Source of the DNA: CAWATZ01 sp963784995
Lineage (GTDB): Bacteria > Planctomycetota > Planctomycetia > Gemmatales > Gemmataceae
Assembly (NCBI GenBank): GCA_963784995.1
Contig: CAWATZ010000024.1
Coordinates: forward strand, 310,001-374,000
Length of the DNA stretch: 64,000 bases
Direction of reading: 5' to 3'
How positions within the stretch are numbered: position 1 is the stretch's first letter; the number at the start of each line of letters is the position of its first letter. The notes under the pieces are model-generated. The model had not been told where the DNA came from, searched no databases, and worked only from the letters and a program-made list of their open reading frames with translations. This document shows, one piece after another, positions 36,863 to 45,842 of this stretch. The position numbers were made by a program, and so were the translations under genes.

Positions 36863-39760
36863 TCAATTGACGACTCGCCGAATGATCCCCAGCAGCTGCT
36901 CATCCTGATACGGCTTGACCACAAAGTCGCTGGCCCCGACCTCTTCGGCCTTGCGGCGGTGCTTGGCGGTGGACCGGGACGTGACCATCACCGCCGGCAC
37001 GTGAGCCAGCGCCGGATCGCCCTTGACGCTGGCCAGCAGCTCGTAACCGCCCATGCGCGGCATCTCCACGTCCACCAGCATCAGGTCAGGCAAGGGGCCG
37101 GTCCGGTGCAGCAGTTCCAGCGCTTCCAGACCATCGCGGGCCGCCAGCACCTTCCAACCGATTCCCGTCAGCAGCCGGGTCATGACCCGGCGGACACTGG
37201 TCGAATCATCGACAATCAGGATCGTCAACCCTCCTGAAGGAGGTCTTTTCTCCCCTCGCGCCGCCGGAGAGAGAGGTTGGGGGCGAGGAGCAGGCCTTTT
37301 GCCTTCGTCCAGGTCGTCCGGGTTGAGGATCAGGATGACGCTGCCGTTGCCCAGCACCGTTGCCCCGGCCACCCCCGGCACGCGCCGCGGCTGGTTCCCC
37401 AGTGCCTTGACCACCACTTCCGTTGTGGCACGGTCTCCCGACCGTGCCACCAAATAGTCCACCACCAGGGCCAGGTGCCGGCCCGCCGAATGGACCATCA
37501 GCACCGGCGGTCGATCCACCAGTTGCGAAGCGCAGGCCGACCTGTCGGCCGGAGCGCACTGCGAATTGCGCGGCAGGCTCAGGGCCTCGGCCAGGTCCAC
37601 GCGGGGGGCCTGCAATTCTCCCAGCTGGATCGTGCCCGGCTCCACCTCCTCGGCATCGACGTGCAACCGGCCAATCTGGGCGATGGCGGCCAGCGGCACG
37701 GCAAACGTTTGCCCGGCCGAGCGCACCAGCAGGGCCTTCATCAGGGCCAGCTGCACCGGCAAGCGAATGGTAAAGGTCGTGCCCTCGCCGAGCCGGGAAC
37801 TCACCCTCACTGTCCCATTCAGCCGTTCCACGCGCGACTTGACAACGTCCAGGCCGACGCCCCGACCCGAGACCTCGCTCACCCGCCGGGCCGTGCTGAA
37901 CCCGGGCTGGAACACCAGGGCCAGCAATTCCTCCTCGCTCAGGTGCTGGATCTCGGCGCCCAGGCAGCCGGACTCTCCCTGACAGGGCAGGTTCGCCAGA
38001 GCGGTGCGGCGCACCGCTTCCGGATCAATGCCGCCGCCGTCGTCGCTGACGTCCAGGACCACCCGGTTGCTTTCCTGCCGGGCCCGGATGCGAATGGTGC
38101 CCGTCTCGCTCTTGCCGCGCTCACGCCGCTTCTCGGCCGGCTCGATGCCATGATCGACCGCATTGCGCAGCAGGTGCAAGAGCGGCTCGGCCAACTCTTC
38201 CAGGACCAGCTTGTCCAGCTCGGTGTTCTCGCCCTCCAGGATCAGGTGAACGTCCTTCTTCTGGGCCCGGGCCACGCCGCGGACCGTTCGCTGCAGCCGG
38301 CCCGAGAGGTGTGACAAAGGCACCAGCCGCAGCCGGGTCAACCGGTCCTGGATCTCGCTGGACAGCTGCGCCTGCTGGCTCAACCCCGTTTCCAGTTCGC
38401 CGGTCAGCTTGCCCAGCTCGCTGGCCACCGAGGCAAGGTCCGCAGTGGTCTCCGTCAGCGCCCGCGACAACTGATGGAAGGGCGTGTAGCGGTCCAGCTC
38501 CAGGTCGTCGAACTCATTGGAACTCGGAACTCGGAGCGCGGAGCGCGGAGTGAACAATCGCTCCGCACTCCGAGTTCCGAGTTCCGAGTTCGAGTGGGCC
38601 AGGGCCGGCACTTCGTAGCGCGTCTCCAGGTCGCGGGCGGAGCGCTCCAGCCGCTCCGTGCCGCGCTGCAGCTCCTCGATTTGGCCCAGGCAGCGCGTCA
38701 GGCGCTGTTCCAGGCCTGTGCGTGCAATCACCAGTTCGCTGACCAGCCGGGTCAGGTCGTCCAGCCGCTCCAGAGGGACGCGAACGTACTTGTCGATCCG
38801 GGGCGGCACCTCGCTGCCCAGCGTCGGAGGAGCGCCCGGGATGGCCGTGATCTGCGCGGGCAGCGGAAGCGCTGGTTCTTCTTCCGGCTCCCGGATGCCG
38901 GCCAGTAACCGCTCGAAGCACTGGTACAGCCCTTCCAGGGTGGTCGGCGCCGTGCCGGCGGCCAGCTCCTCCAGGGCGTCGGTGGCGGTCACCAGCAGGG
39001 CGGTCGCATCGGGCGTGATGGGCCGCCGACCAGCGTAGAGCAGATCGAGCAGGTCCTCCATCCGATGCAGAAGGCGGGTCACCTCCGGCAGGCCGATCAT
39101 CGCCGCCGAGCCTTTCAGCGTGTGAACGCTGCGGCGAATGTCCTGGAGGGCCTCCCGGTTTGCCGGCGTCTCCAGCAGCGCCGGCAACAGCCGGTTGATC
39201 GTCCGCAGATGATCTTCGGTCTCGTGACCGAACGTCACCAGCAATTCGGGATCGATCTCTTCAGCGGCCGTATCGCCTGGGAGTGAGCCCGTCCTGGCCG
39301 CATTCTGTTCACCATCCGGATCCTTCAGACGCAGGAAAAGCTCCTCGGCCTGCTGGACCAGGAAATCCTCGTCGAGGAGGCCTTTGCGCGCGCTGTCCAG
39401 GTAGAACTCGATCAGGTCCACGATCTGACCGAGCAGCGGAGGCTCATGGCTGGCAAGAGGGGTGCCAGTGGCAACCCGTTCCTCAAGGGCTTCTTCCAGC
39501 CGCGCGGCCATCCCGCTGAGACCAGGCAGACCGACCATGGACGCCGCACCCTTGATGCAGTGAACCTGGCGATGGGCCTCCTCCAGAACCTCAAGGTGAA
39601 CCCGCACGCCTGCGTGCGCTCCGGCCGGCAGGCCGGCCTCCGCTTCCAGGTGGGCCAGGGCCGCAATCCCGGCGCGAATCTGCGGCAGATAGCCCTGGGC
39701 TTCCTCCAGGAAACCCTCCAGCACGTCCGGATCCACTTTCCGCACCGCTCTGGCAGGCAT
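36863..39760 (-). CDS. hybrid CheA-type chemosensory histidine kinase with C-terminal receiver
   Basis: The 965-residue protein begins at ATG 39760 (MPARAVRKVDPD); the frame extends to 39898 through a poly-purine repeat that gives an artificial Leu-rich lead. Two HPt domains come first (phospho-His in HRQVHCIKGAASM and RRSVHTLKGSAAM). Then follow a dimerisation region, an ATPase domain (HLLRNAVDHGIEP, DVSDDGGGID, GRGVGLDVVKSRV), a CheW-like domain (QTFAVPLAAIAQI) and a receiver (ILIVDDSTSVRRV, LMLVDVEMPRMGG, KPYQDEQLL). At least three palindromic repeats are read through in frame in linkers (37235-37285, 37425-37450, 38508-38595). It is the last gene of a leftward chemosensory operon and resembles Pil-Chp/Frz-type CheA hybrids. 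Confidence 0.92.
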   Translation of the reverse strand: MPARAVRKVDPDVLEGFLEEAQGYLPQIRAGIAALAHLEAEAGLPAGAHAGVRVHLEVLEEAHRQVHCIKGAASMVGLPGLSGMAARLEEALEERVATGTPLASHEPPLLGQIVDLIEFYLDSARKGLLDEDFLVQQAEELFLRLKDPDGEQNAARTGSLPGDTAAEEIDPELLVTFGHETEDHLRTINRLLPALLETPANREALQDIRRSVHTLKGSAAMIGLPEVTRLLHRMEDLLDLLYAGRRPITPDATALLVTATDALEELAAGTAPTTLEGLYQCFERLLAGIREPEEEPALPLPAQITAIPGAPPTLGSEVPPRIDKYVRVPLERLDDLTRLVSELVIARTGLEQRLTRCLGQIEELQRGTERLERSARDLETRYEVPALAHSNSELGTRSAERLFTPRSALRVPSSNEFDDLELDRYTPFHQLSRALTETTADLASVASELGKLTGELETGLSQQAQLSSEIQDRLTRLRLVPLSHLSGRLQRTVRGVARAQKKDVHLILEGENTELDKLVLEELAEPLLHLLRNAVDHGIEPAEKRRERGKSETGTIRIRARQESNRVVLDVSDDGGGIDPEAVRRTALANLPCQGESGCLGAEIQHLSEEELLALVFQPGFSTARRVSEVSGRGVGLDVVKSRVERLNGTVRVSSRLGEGTTFTIRLPVQLALMKALLVRSAGQTFAVPLAAIAQIGRLHVDAEEVEPGTIQLGELQAPRVDLAEALSLPRNSQCAPADRSACASQLVDRPPVLMVHSAGRHLALVVDYLVARSGDRATTEVVVKALGNQPRRVPGVAGATVLGNGSVILILNPDDLDEGKRPAPRPQPLSPAARGEKRPPSGGLTILIVDDSTSVRRVMTRLLTGIGWKVLAARDGLEALELLHRTGPLPDLMLVDVEMPRMGGYELLASVKGDPALAHVPAVMVTSRSTAKHRRKAEEVGASDFVVKPYQDEQLLGIIRRVVN
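37425..37450. repeat. short palindrome inside the CheA gene
   Basis: GTGGCACGGTC and GACCGTGCCAC around TCCC; encodes VARSGDRATTE in the CheW-like domain, in frame. Confidence 0.75.
38508..38595. repeat. palindromic element inside the CheA gene
   Basis: Arms AACTCGGAACTCGGAGCGCG and complement around GTGAACAATCG; encodes an in-frame insert (SNSELGTRSAERLFTPRSAL) in the linker before the dimerisation region. Confidence 0.8.
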
Positions 39761-39814
39761 TGCTCGCCCTTTCTTCTCTCGACCCTGTGGGTTCGCCGCT
39801 CCGCGGTCAGGAAT

Positions 39815-39983
39815 CAGGGGGAGAAAGAGTAAGATGAAGAGGAAGAGTAGGAAGAGGAGTAAGAGAAAGAGCAAGAGTAAGAGTAGGATCAAACGCATCC
39901 TCCAGGGCCGTCATACTCTTACTCTTCATCCTGCTCTTAATCCTCTTCCTACTCTTCCTCTTCATCTTACTCTTTCTCCCCTG
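39815..39983. repeat. purine-rich imperfect palindrome
   Basis: One strand from 39815 to about 39890 is almost entirely purine (units like GAGGAAGAGTAGGAAGAGG) and is mirrored by the pyrimidine tract to 39983. It separates the CheA start from the MCP stop. Such tracts can form triplex or cruciform structures; here it may just be a degenerate repeat element. Confidence 0.75.
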
Positions 39984-39996
39984 ACCCCAGACCGCC

Positions 39997-41877
39997 TCAC
40001 CCCACCCCCGCCAGCAAGGAAATCTCGCTCTGGGAATCGCTTTTCAACGAGCGCGGCGGCGTGTAGAGGACGCCCGAATGGGAGCCGTTGGTTCCGGCGG
40101 AGCGACCGGGCACCGAGGCACCCGTGCTGGACTGCCACAGGTCGCCGGTCCGGCCGGGCAGCCGGAACGCCCGGAGCGATTCGCGCAGGTCGTCGGCCAG
40201 CTCGGCCAACTTGTTCACCGACTCCGCTCCCAGGCGCGTTCCGGCCAGGGTCTTTTGCGTCACCTCGGAGATGTCGTGCATGGTCTGCGACACCACTTCC
40301 GAGGCCGAGGTCTGGCCGCGGGCTGTCTCGGCGATGGCCAGGATCATCTCGGCCAGCTCCGTGGAGACCGTCTCGATCCGGCTCAGCGCCTGGCCGGCCT
40401 GGTTGGCCAGCCGGGAACCCTCGACCACCTCGCGGGTGTTTTCCTCCATGGCCGTCACCGCCTCGTTAGTTTCGCTCTGGATCGTCTTGACCAGGCTGCC
40501 GATCTTTCGCGTCGCGGAGGCCGAGCGCTCCGCCAGGCGCTCCACCTCCTCGGCCACCACCGCGAAGCCCCGGCCGGCCTCGCCCGCCATCGCCGCCTGG
40601 ATCGAGGCGTTCAGCGCCAGGATGCTGGTCCGATCGGCAATGTCGTCGATCAGCTGGACGATCTCGCCGATCTGCTGGGTGCTTTCGCCCAGACGCTTGA
40701 TCCGTCGGGCCGTCTCCTGCACCTGGTCGCGAATGCGGTTCATCCCCTGGATGGTCTCGAAGACCCGGGTGCTCCCCTGGCGGGCGCTGTCCAGCGCCTG
40801 GGTCGCCACCGAGGCCACGGTGCCTGCGCTGTCAGCCACCTGCCTTATCGATTCGGTGATCTGCCGGACGTTGCCGCCGGCTTGCACGATCTGGGCCGCC
40901 TGCCCTTCGCTGCCCTGGACCAGCTGGTCGGCCGCGGTGTGGATCTGCTTGCTGGCCCGGCTCACCTGGATGGTGGCGTCCTGCACGCTGCTGATGATGC
41001 GCCGCAGCTGCTCGATCATGAAGTTGAACGAGTCGGCGATGGCCCCGGTAATGTCGGCGTTGACCTCGGCTTGCTTGGTCAGGTCGCCCTCGGCGACGCC
41101 GCTGATGTCCTCCAGCAGCTTGGTGATCGAGGCCTGAATGCGATCGCGCTCCTCGCGGGACTGTGTCAGGGCCGTGACGTTGTCGAGCATGGCGTTGAGG
41201 GACAGGGCGAGCCGGCCCAGTTCGTCATTCGGGTTGTAGATCGGCGCGCGGGCCTGGAGGTTGCCCTGGCCGATCTCCTGGAACAGGTGCGTCAGGGCGT
41301 TCATCTGTCGGGTCAGGTTCCGCAAAATGGCCCAGACCAGTGCCAGCGTCAGGGCCACGGAGGCCGTGACCCAGCCCAGGAGGAAGTTCTTGTTCCACAC
41401 CAGCCGGCCAAACGTGGTGCTGGCCGAGGTGTCGATCTGTGTGGTGGCATCGTCCAGGAGCTGGTTGATCAGGCCCAGCACCTCGTCGGTCAGCTCCTGA
41501 TGGCGTGCCAGGTCGGCCGGAGTCATCGGACCCGCCCGGACGCTGATCGGCCGCCATTTTTTGCGCAGCGACCCGGTCGCGATCGGGTCAATGGGGTCGA
41601 GGGCCCTCAGGTCGGCGTCGATGGCCGACACCTGTTTCCTTGGTTCCTCGGCCTGGCGATACTGGGTCAGATGCTTCAGCAGGTCCTGGCAGTGCCGCAG
41701 CGCTTCGGCGCTGGCCAGGGCCTTGCGAGTGCTGGCCAGTTCGCTCCCCTGGCGGACCAGCAGCAGATACAGCAGCATGCCAATCGGCAGCGCAAACATC
41801 AGGCAGACGGCGATCAGCTTGTGCCGGAGCGTCAGGGGCCGGCGACACAGCGCCACGAGAAGATTTGATGATGTCAT
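39997..41877 (-). CDS. methyl-accepting chemotaxis protein (PilJ-like)
   Basis: The 626-residue transducer has a first membrane helix (LIAVCLMFALPIGMLLYLLL, about 21-40), a periplasmic region of about 130 residues, a second helix (LLGWVTASVALTLALVWAIL, about 165-185), two HAMP-like regions (ILRNLTRQMNALTHLFQEIG; SGVAEGDLTKQAEV) and a long coiled-coil signalling domain with the hairpin region IADRTSILALNASIQAAMAG, GRGFAVVAEEVERLAERS. It binds CheW and CheA encoded in the same operon. The ligand is not predictable. No CheR/CheB genes lie nearby, so adaptation enzymes, if any, are encoded elsewhere. Confidence 0.93.
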   Translation of the reverse strand: MTSSNLLVALCRRPLTLRHKLIAVCLMFALPIGMLLYLLLVRQGSELASTRKALASAEALRHCQDLLKHLTQYRQAEEPRKQVSAIDADLRALDPIDPIATGSLRKKWRPISVRAGPMTPADLARHQELTDEVLGLINQLLDDATTQIDTSASTTFGRLVWNKNFLLGWVTASVALTLALVWAILRNLTRQMNALTHLFQEIGQGNLQARAPIYNPNDELGRLALSLNAMLDNVTALTQSREERDRIQASITKLLEDISGVAEGDLTKQAEVNADITGAIADSFNFMIEQLRRIISSVQDATIQVSRASKQIHTAADQLVQGSEGQAAQIVQAGGNVRQITESIRQVADSAGTVASVATQALDSARQGSTRVFETIQGMNRIRDQVQETARRIKRLGESTQQIGEIVQLIDDIADRTSILALNASIQAAMAGEAGRGFAVVAEEVERLAERSASATRKIGSLVKTIQSETNEAVTAMEENTREVVEGSRLANQAGQALSRIETVSTELAEMILAIAETARGQTSASEVVSQTMHDISEVTQKTLAGTRLGAESVNKLAELADDLRESLRAFRLPGRTGDLWQSSTGASVPGRSAGTNGSHSGVLYTPPRSLKSDSQSEISLLAGVG

Positions 41878-41894
41878 GGGCCTTACTCCCTTTC

Positions 41895-41974
41895 GGTCAG
41901 ATGGATGAAGGAGGAAGGAGGAAGGAGGAAGCCGAACAGTTTTGATTCATCCTTCCGCCTTCATCCATCTGACC
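41895..41974. repeat. palindromic element between MCP and CheW genes
   Basis: GGTCAGATGGATGAAGG pairs with CCTTCATCCATCTGACC; the loop is GGAGGAA-repetitive. The right arm provides the last codons and TGA stop of the CheW gene. Confidence 0.75.
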
Positions 41975-43064
41975 GTATCCTTTCCAAAAGACGTTCCAGA
42001 TCAAGGACGCGCAGAATTCGGCCTGCCTGCGGTTCCGCCTCGGTTCCCGAGCCGGTCCGCGTTTCGGCCTGACCCAGCAGGTACGGTTGCACGGCCGCTT
42101 CCACCGGGGTCGTCAGGGCCGTGATCCGATCTTCCGGAAACCAGCAGATGGTCCGGGTGCCATCGACCAGCAGGCCGGTGGTCAGCTCTTGCCGGGGACC
42201 GTGGACAACGAGAAGCCGTTTCCTTGGCACGCCACATTCTTGTGGGACGGATTGGCAATCTGTCCTGCAGGAGTTGCCGTCTTCCGGGGGCAGTCCGAGA
42301 AACGTTCGCAGATCGATCACCGCGAGGATGTCGCCACTCAGGTTGCTTACCCCCCGAATCCATTTCGGGACTCGAGGTAACGGCGTCACGGGGGGCAGAT
42401 TGCGAATCTCCCGCACGTGGCTCAGGGCGACGGCGTACTCGGCACCGGCCAGGGCGAAGAGCAAGTAGGGCTTCCCGGTGTCCGCCGGACTCGCCAGGGC
42501 GAGCAGGTCAGTGGGCTGCAGTTCGGGATCGTCCAGGGGCAAGGAGGGCGAGGCTTCCTCCGGTTCGGACGTAGGCCGGCCTTCCCAGGCCGGCTGGACA
42601 CCTCGCCACAAGGAAACCCGTCCTGATTGAATCTCTTCCTTCGGCTCCTCCACCTGTGTTTCAGCGACCGGGGCCGCTGGTTCCAGGACCACCTCATCCG
42701 GCGGCTGCAGCTCGGTCTCGGACGGCAATTCGGGCGCCTCGACTTCGCTCGGCTCGGGGGCCTGCTCGTGCAGCAGGTCGTTCAGCAGCAGATCGACGGC
42801 GCTGGGACTCTCGGCAAGCTGGAGGGGCAAGCAGAGGTCCGTGAACAGGCTTTGCTGCAGCACGGCATCGAATTCGGCCAGCCAGCCCGGAGTCGGTTCG
42901 GCTGGCTCCCAGGCGGCGAGGTCGCCCGGGGGCAGCACGTCCTCCGGTTGGGGAATGTCCTCCAGCGACCGGAGCAGCTCCAGCGCCTCCTCCAGCGAGT
43001 CCTCCCGGTTGGCAGAGGGGTCGCTGGGGCTGTCCTCGGCAACCAGAAGCGGTTCGTTGGCCAC
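41961..43064 (-). CDS. CheW-domain protein with long acidic N-terminal extension
   Basis: The 367-residue protein starts at GTG 43064. Residues 1-195 are an acidic, Pro/Glu-rich extension with no recognised fold; residues about 197-365 are a CheW domain (PYLLFALAGAEYAVALSHVR, IRGVSNLSGDILAVIDLRTF, TTGLLVDGTRTICWF). CheW couples the transducer to CheA. The insert SCRTDCQSVPQECG (about 268-281) is encoded by a family E palindrome (GGACGGATTGGCAATCTGTCC) within a loop of the CheW fold, and the stop codon lies in another palindrome. The extension may hold interaction sites for the 194-residue hypothetical encoded just upstream. Confidence 0.88.
   Translation of the reverse strand: MANEPLLVAEDSPSDPSANREDSLEEALELLRSLEDIPQPEDVLPPGDLAAWEPAEPTPGWLAEFDAVLQQSLFTDLCLPLQLAESPSAVDLLLNDLLHEQAPEPSEVEAPELPSETELQPPDEVVLEPAAPVAETQVEEPKEEIQSGRVSLWRGVQPAWEGRPTSEPEEASPSLPLDDPELQPTDLLALASPADTGKPYLLFALAGAEYAVALSHVREIRNLPPVTPLPRVPKWIRGVSNLSGDILAVIDLRTFLGLPPEDGNSCRTDCQSVPQECGVPRKRLLVVHGPRQELTTGLLVDGTRTICWFPEDRITALTTPVEAAVQPYLLGQAETRTGSGTEAEPQAGRILRVLDLERLLERIRSDG
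42244..42265. repeat. short palindrome inside CheW gene, family E
   Basis: GGGACGGATT and AATCTGTCC around GGC; encodes TDCQSV in frame. A second, intact copy is at 44614-44640. Confidence 0.75.
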
Positions 43065-43097
43065 GAGTCTTCTCCCTCCGCGTCGCAGCGGGACACC

Positions 43098-43673
43098 TCA
43101 GGGCTCCAGCGACTCGACCAATCCCCGCAGGTCGGCCAGGAACGCCTGGCGGGCCTCGTTCCAGTCGCGGGCGGCCGTCGGGGAGTGGAACAGCCGCATC
43201 AGCAACTCGAACGCGACCGTGAGCACCTCATAAAGATCCTGCGTCACGGCCACGAACTGCTGCCGGGGATCGCCTTGATCCCCGGCGCCGCCAAACAGGC
43301 GCCGCAAGTACTCCCAGGTCGATTTGTGCAGCCGGTTCCGCATGCGGACCGAGTCGCTCTGGAAGAGCGCGATCCGCTGATGCAGGTCCCGAACGGACTC
43401 GGCCCACGCACTTGTGGACTCCTCGCTCACGTGCGGCAGCCGGACCGCGACAAAAGCGCTCAGGCCCTTGACCATGGCGGTCATGGTGTCCAGGGCGAGC
43501 ACGGCCCGACCGGCCTCGCACTGTTCCTGCAGCCGGGTGCGCAGCGTTTCCAGTGAGCAGAGCAGGGAGAGCAATTCGCTTTCCCACGCCCGATCCTGGC
43601 CATCGGCCGGCTTGACCGCCTTCTGCACGGACGAGGGCCGGCTCGATCGACTGACTTCGTGTTGTGTACTCAT
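43098..43673 (-). CDS. hypothetical protein in chemosensory operon
   Basis: A 191-residue soluble, mostly helical protein (ATG 43673, with AGGAGAGG upstream). No domain recognised. Helices such as WESELLSLLCSLETLRTRLQ and ALDTMTAMVKGLSAFVAVRL suggest a four-helix bundle, the shape of chemosensory input or HPt-like modules, but I see no conserved His in an HPt motif. It lies between the CheW gene and the TPR/receiver gene in a tightly packed operon, so a role in signalling-array assembly is likely. Confidence 0.7.
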   Translation of the reverse strand: MSTQHEVSRSSRPSSVQKAVKPADGQDRAWESELLSLLCSLETLRTRLQEQCEAGRAVLALDTMTAMVKGLSAFVAVRLPHVSEESTSAWAESVRDLHQRIALFQSDSVRMRNRLHKSTWEYLRRLFGGAGDQGDPRQQFVAVTQDLYEVLTVAFELLMRLFHSPTAARDWNEARQAFLADLRGLVESLEP

Positions 43674-43703
43674 CACGGGCACCTCTCCTCGCGTTGGTCC
43701 GGA

Positions 43704-44690
43704 TCAGGGATTGAACACGGCGCAGGCGCGCAAGCCGGGATGGCTGCCGGTCGGTTCCGGCGGGCAATGGCGTTCGACCACGCTCAGCAGCCCTTCGGGC
43801 TCGAAGGGCTTGGTGACGTACTCGGTGGAGCCGGCCATTCGGCCCCGGACCTTGTTGAAGAAGCCATCCTTGCCCGAGAGCATGACGATGGGCACGTTGG
43901 TCGTGTCGGCGTTTTGCCGCAGCAGCTTGCACAGCTGGTAGCCGTCCATGCCGGGCATGGTGATGTCCAGCAGGATCAGGTCGGGCACGCCGTGGTCGCG
44001 GATGACGTCAATCGCCTCGTAGCCGTTCCCGGCCGTGCGGGTGGCGTAGCCGCGCCGCTCCACGGTCATGGTCACCAGCTTGCGGATGGTCGGGCTATCA
44101 TCGACCACCAGGATCATCTTGCGTCGGCCCGAAAGGGAGCGGAGCGGCGTCAGGCTATTGCGGTATTGCTGCAGCGCTTCCACCTGGGCGGCGAAATCGG
44201 TGTCCTCGGGGAACAGTTTCGTCGCCGTCTGCAGCAATTCCAGACCGACGTCCGGCTGTTTCAGGTTCAGATAGGCCAGTCCCATCTGCCAGGCCGTGCC
44301 GAAGTCGGTGGCGGGATCAGTCTGTTCCAGCCGTTCCAGGGCGGCGTTGATCTTCTCCTGGTCGAGTTTCAGCGGCCGGAAGAACAGCTCCGGATGCTCC
44401 AGCGTCAGGATGGCCCCACAGCCGCCACAGCGCTCGTCCTCTCCCGACACCACTATCTGACAGAAGGGACACTCCCAGCAATCCCCGGTCTCCGGTTCCA
44501 CCGTGCCCGCCGCATCGGGGGATTCCGCAACCGGAACGCCACGGAGGGCGTTCCCTACAGGAGAAGCGTGTTCCTGTGGGGGCGGCTCGGCAGGAGCCTC
44601 GCCCTCCCCGACCTGTGGGACGGATTGGCAATCCGTCCTACCCGCGGTCCTCCGGCGGGGGCGGAGACGGGGCGACCGGCGGAACGCCAC
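43704..44690 (-). CDS. response regulator with zinc ribbon and TPR-like region (C-terminal part of a larger gene)
   Basis: The frame gives 328 residues, but its first 55 or so (RTDCQSVPQ, GEAPAEP, GNALRGVP) are encoded by nested palindromic repeats. From about residue 70 the native protein reads: zinc ribbon (CPFCQIVVSGEDERCGGC), TPR-like helices (TAWQMGLAYLNLKQPDVGLE), and a receiver domain (ILVVDDSPTIRKL, phospho-Asp in LILLDITMPGMDG, KPFEPEGL). The N-terminal TPR half lies upstream in two other frames (to 45225). The receiver would be the phosphorylation target of the CheA hybrid. Whether this ORF is translated from its own start is doubtful. Confidence 0.75.
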   Translation of the reverse strand: MAFRRSPRLRPRRRTAGRTDCQSVPQVGEGEAPAEPPPQEHASPVGNALRGVPVAESPDAAGTVEPETGDCWECPFCQIVVSGEDERCGGCGAILTLEHPELFFRPLKLDQEKINAALERLEQTDPATDFGTAWQMGLAYLNLKQPDVGLELLQTATKLFPEDTDFAAQVEALQQYRNSLTPLRSLSGRRKMILVVDDSPTIRKLVTMTVERRGYATRTAGNGYEAIDVIRDHGVPDLILLDITMPGMDGYQLCKLLRQNADTTNVPIVMLSGKDGFFNKVRGRMAGSTEYVTKPFEPEGLLSVVERHCPPEPTGSHPGLRACAVFNP

Positions 44691-44725
44691 GGAGGGCGTT
44701 CCCTACGCCGGAGCCTCGCCCTCCC
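44531..44725. repeat. cluster of five palindromic repeat units of three families
   Basis: In order: family C arm (44531-44557), family D (44577-44609), family E (44614-44640), family C arm (44677-44711), family D fragment (44711-44725). All lie within the TPR/receiver gene and separate its N- and C-terminal coding parts into different frames. Confidence 0.85.
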
Positions 44726-44744
44726 GGGTGGGGTGGAGGCGGGC

Positions 44745-45225
44745 TGCTGCGGAGGGCCAACTGGCCGCGATAGCGCGTCGAGGCCGGCCCGGGCCCGTTC
44801 GTTGGCCGGATTCACTTCCAGCACCTTTTCCAGGAAGCGCACGCCTTCCTCGACCGACTCGGCGACGCTGGCCAGCCACAGCCAGGCCATCTCGTTGCCC
44901 GGGTCGGCCTCGACCGCTTTCTGTAACAGGGTCCGGGCCTGGACGCGGTCCTGGGCGCGGGCGGCGGCAATGCCGGCCTGCACCCGGGCGGCGCGGATGG
45001 CGCCCGCGCCTTCTCGTGCTGCGGGTTGATCTCCAGCACCTTTTCCAGGAAATGCACCGACTCCAGCGGCGACTCGGCCAGGCCCGCCAGCCACAGCCAG
45101 GCGGTTTCGTTGCGCGGTTCCTGCTCAACAACCTGGCGGATCAGCTGCCGGGCCAGCACCTTGTTTCCCGCCTTGGCCGCGGCGACCCCGTCTTTGAGCA
45201 GCTGCAGCGCCTGCGACACAATCAT
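44745..45225 (-). pseudogene. N-terminal TPR part of the disrupted receiver gene
   Basis: From ATG 45225 the frame reads a TPR unit (IVSQALQLLKDGVAAAKAGN, NETAWLWLAGLAESPLESVH, INPQHEKAR). At about 45005-45012 the frame is lost, and the next TPR unit (ARVQAGIAAARAQDRVQART, NEMAWLWLASVAESVEEGVR, VNPANERARAGLDAL) continues in another frame to about 44745, where the repeat cluster begins. One missing G in the GCGCGGGCGCC stretch would restore the first junction. The full gene was probably TPR-TPR-zinc ribbon-TPR-receiver, first gene of the chemosensory operon. Confidence 0.65.
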
Positions 45226-45842
45226 CCTCCTTCAGTACCTCGTGCGCTCTCCAGGAGCGAGTCTTGGGCCGATCGGGCCATCCGGGGCGGTGCCCGGCTG
45301 GCTGCGCGTTTTCTGGATCTATTTCTGCACAGCCACTCTGGGCGAGCAGGCGACAGTCGCCGTCTCCGGCGTTGGTGACGGGATCGGTCTGGATGCGCGG
45401 AGAGCGGCAGGATACCAGACACTCTTAACTGTGGGACAGGAAACGATTCCTGTCCAATCCGAATTTTGCAATTGTCGAAATTCCCTGACCGTCACGGATT
45501 TTGGGGAGGGAGGGGACGCCGCCGAGACCCAAGGGGTGAGGCCGCCACACCGCCAACGGCGCTTTTGCTTGGCGGTCTCGCCAGGAGATGCCCAGGCGTG
45601 TCCGTGCTTGCCCCACCGCTGACAAAAAAGCGACACCGCCACCACGCCACCAGCACACGCTGTCTCTTCGGGTCCTCTGGGGGCACTAAGCCCCCGGGCT
45701 CGCCGCGCTGCGCCGCTCGCCACAATCCAGAGGACACCCGCCGCTTCCGTTCCTGCGCCGAAACTCCGCTTGACAGCCCATCGTCGGTGAGGCTATCACG
45801 CCCCTCCTTTGCGCTCCGGTTCCGTCTCCAGGAGGTCCAGGC
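45226..45842. other. 617-base intergenic region
   Basis: Between the divergent chemosensory operon and the POTRA gene. It contains a perfect palindrome GGACAGGAA-ACGA-TTCCTGTCC at 45434-45455, and GTCCTCTGG/CCAGAGGAC ends at about 45676-45745 bounding a GC-rich block. Open frames across it have no protein character. The 45490-45650 stretch resembles a degenerate repeat; I cannot assign it. Confidence 0.4.
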
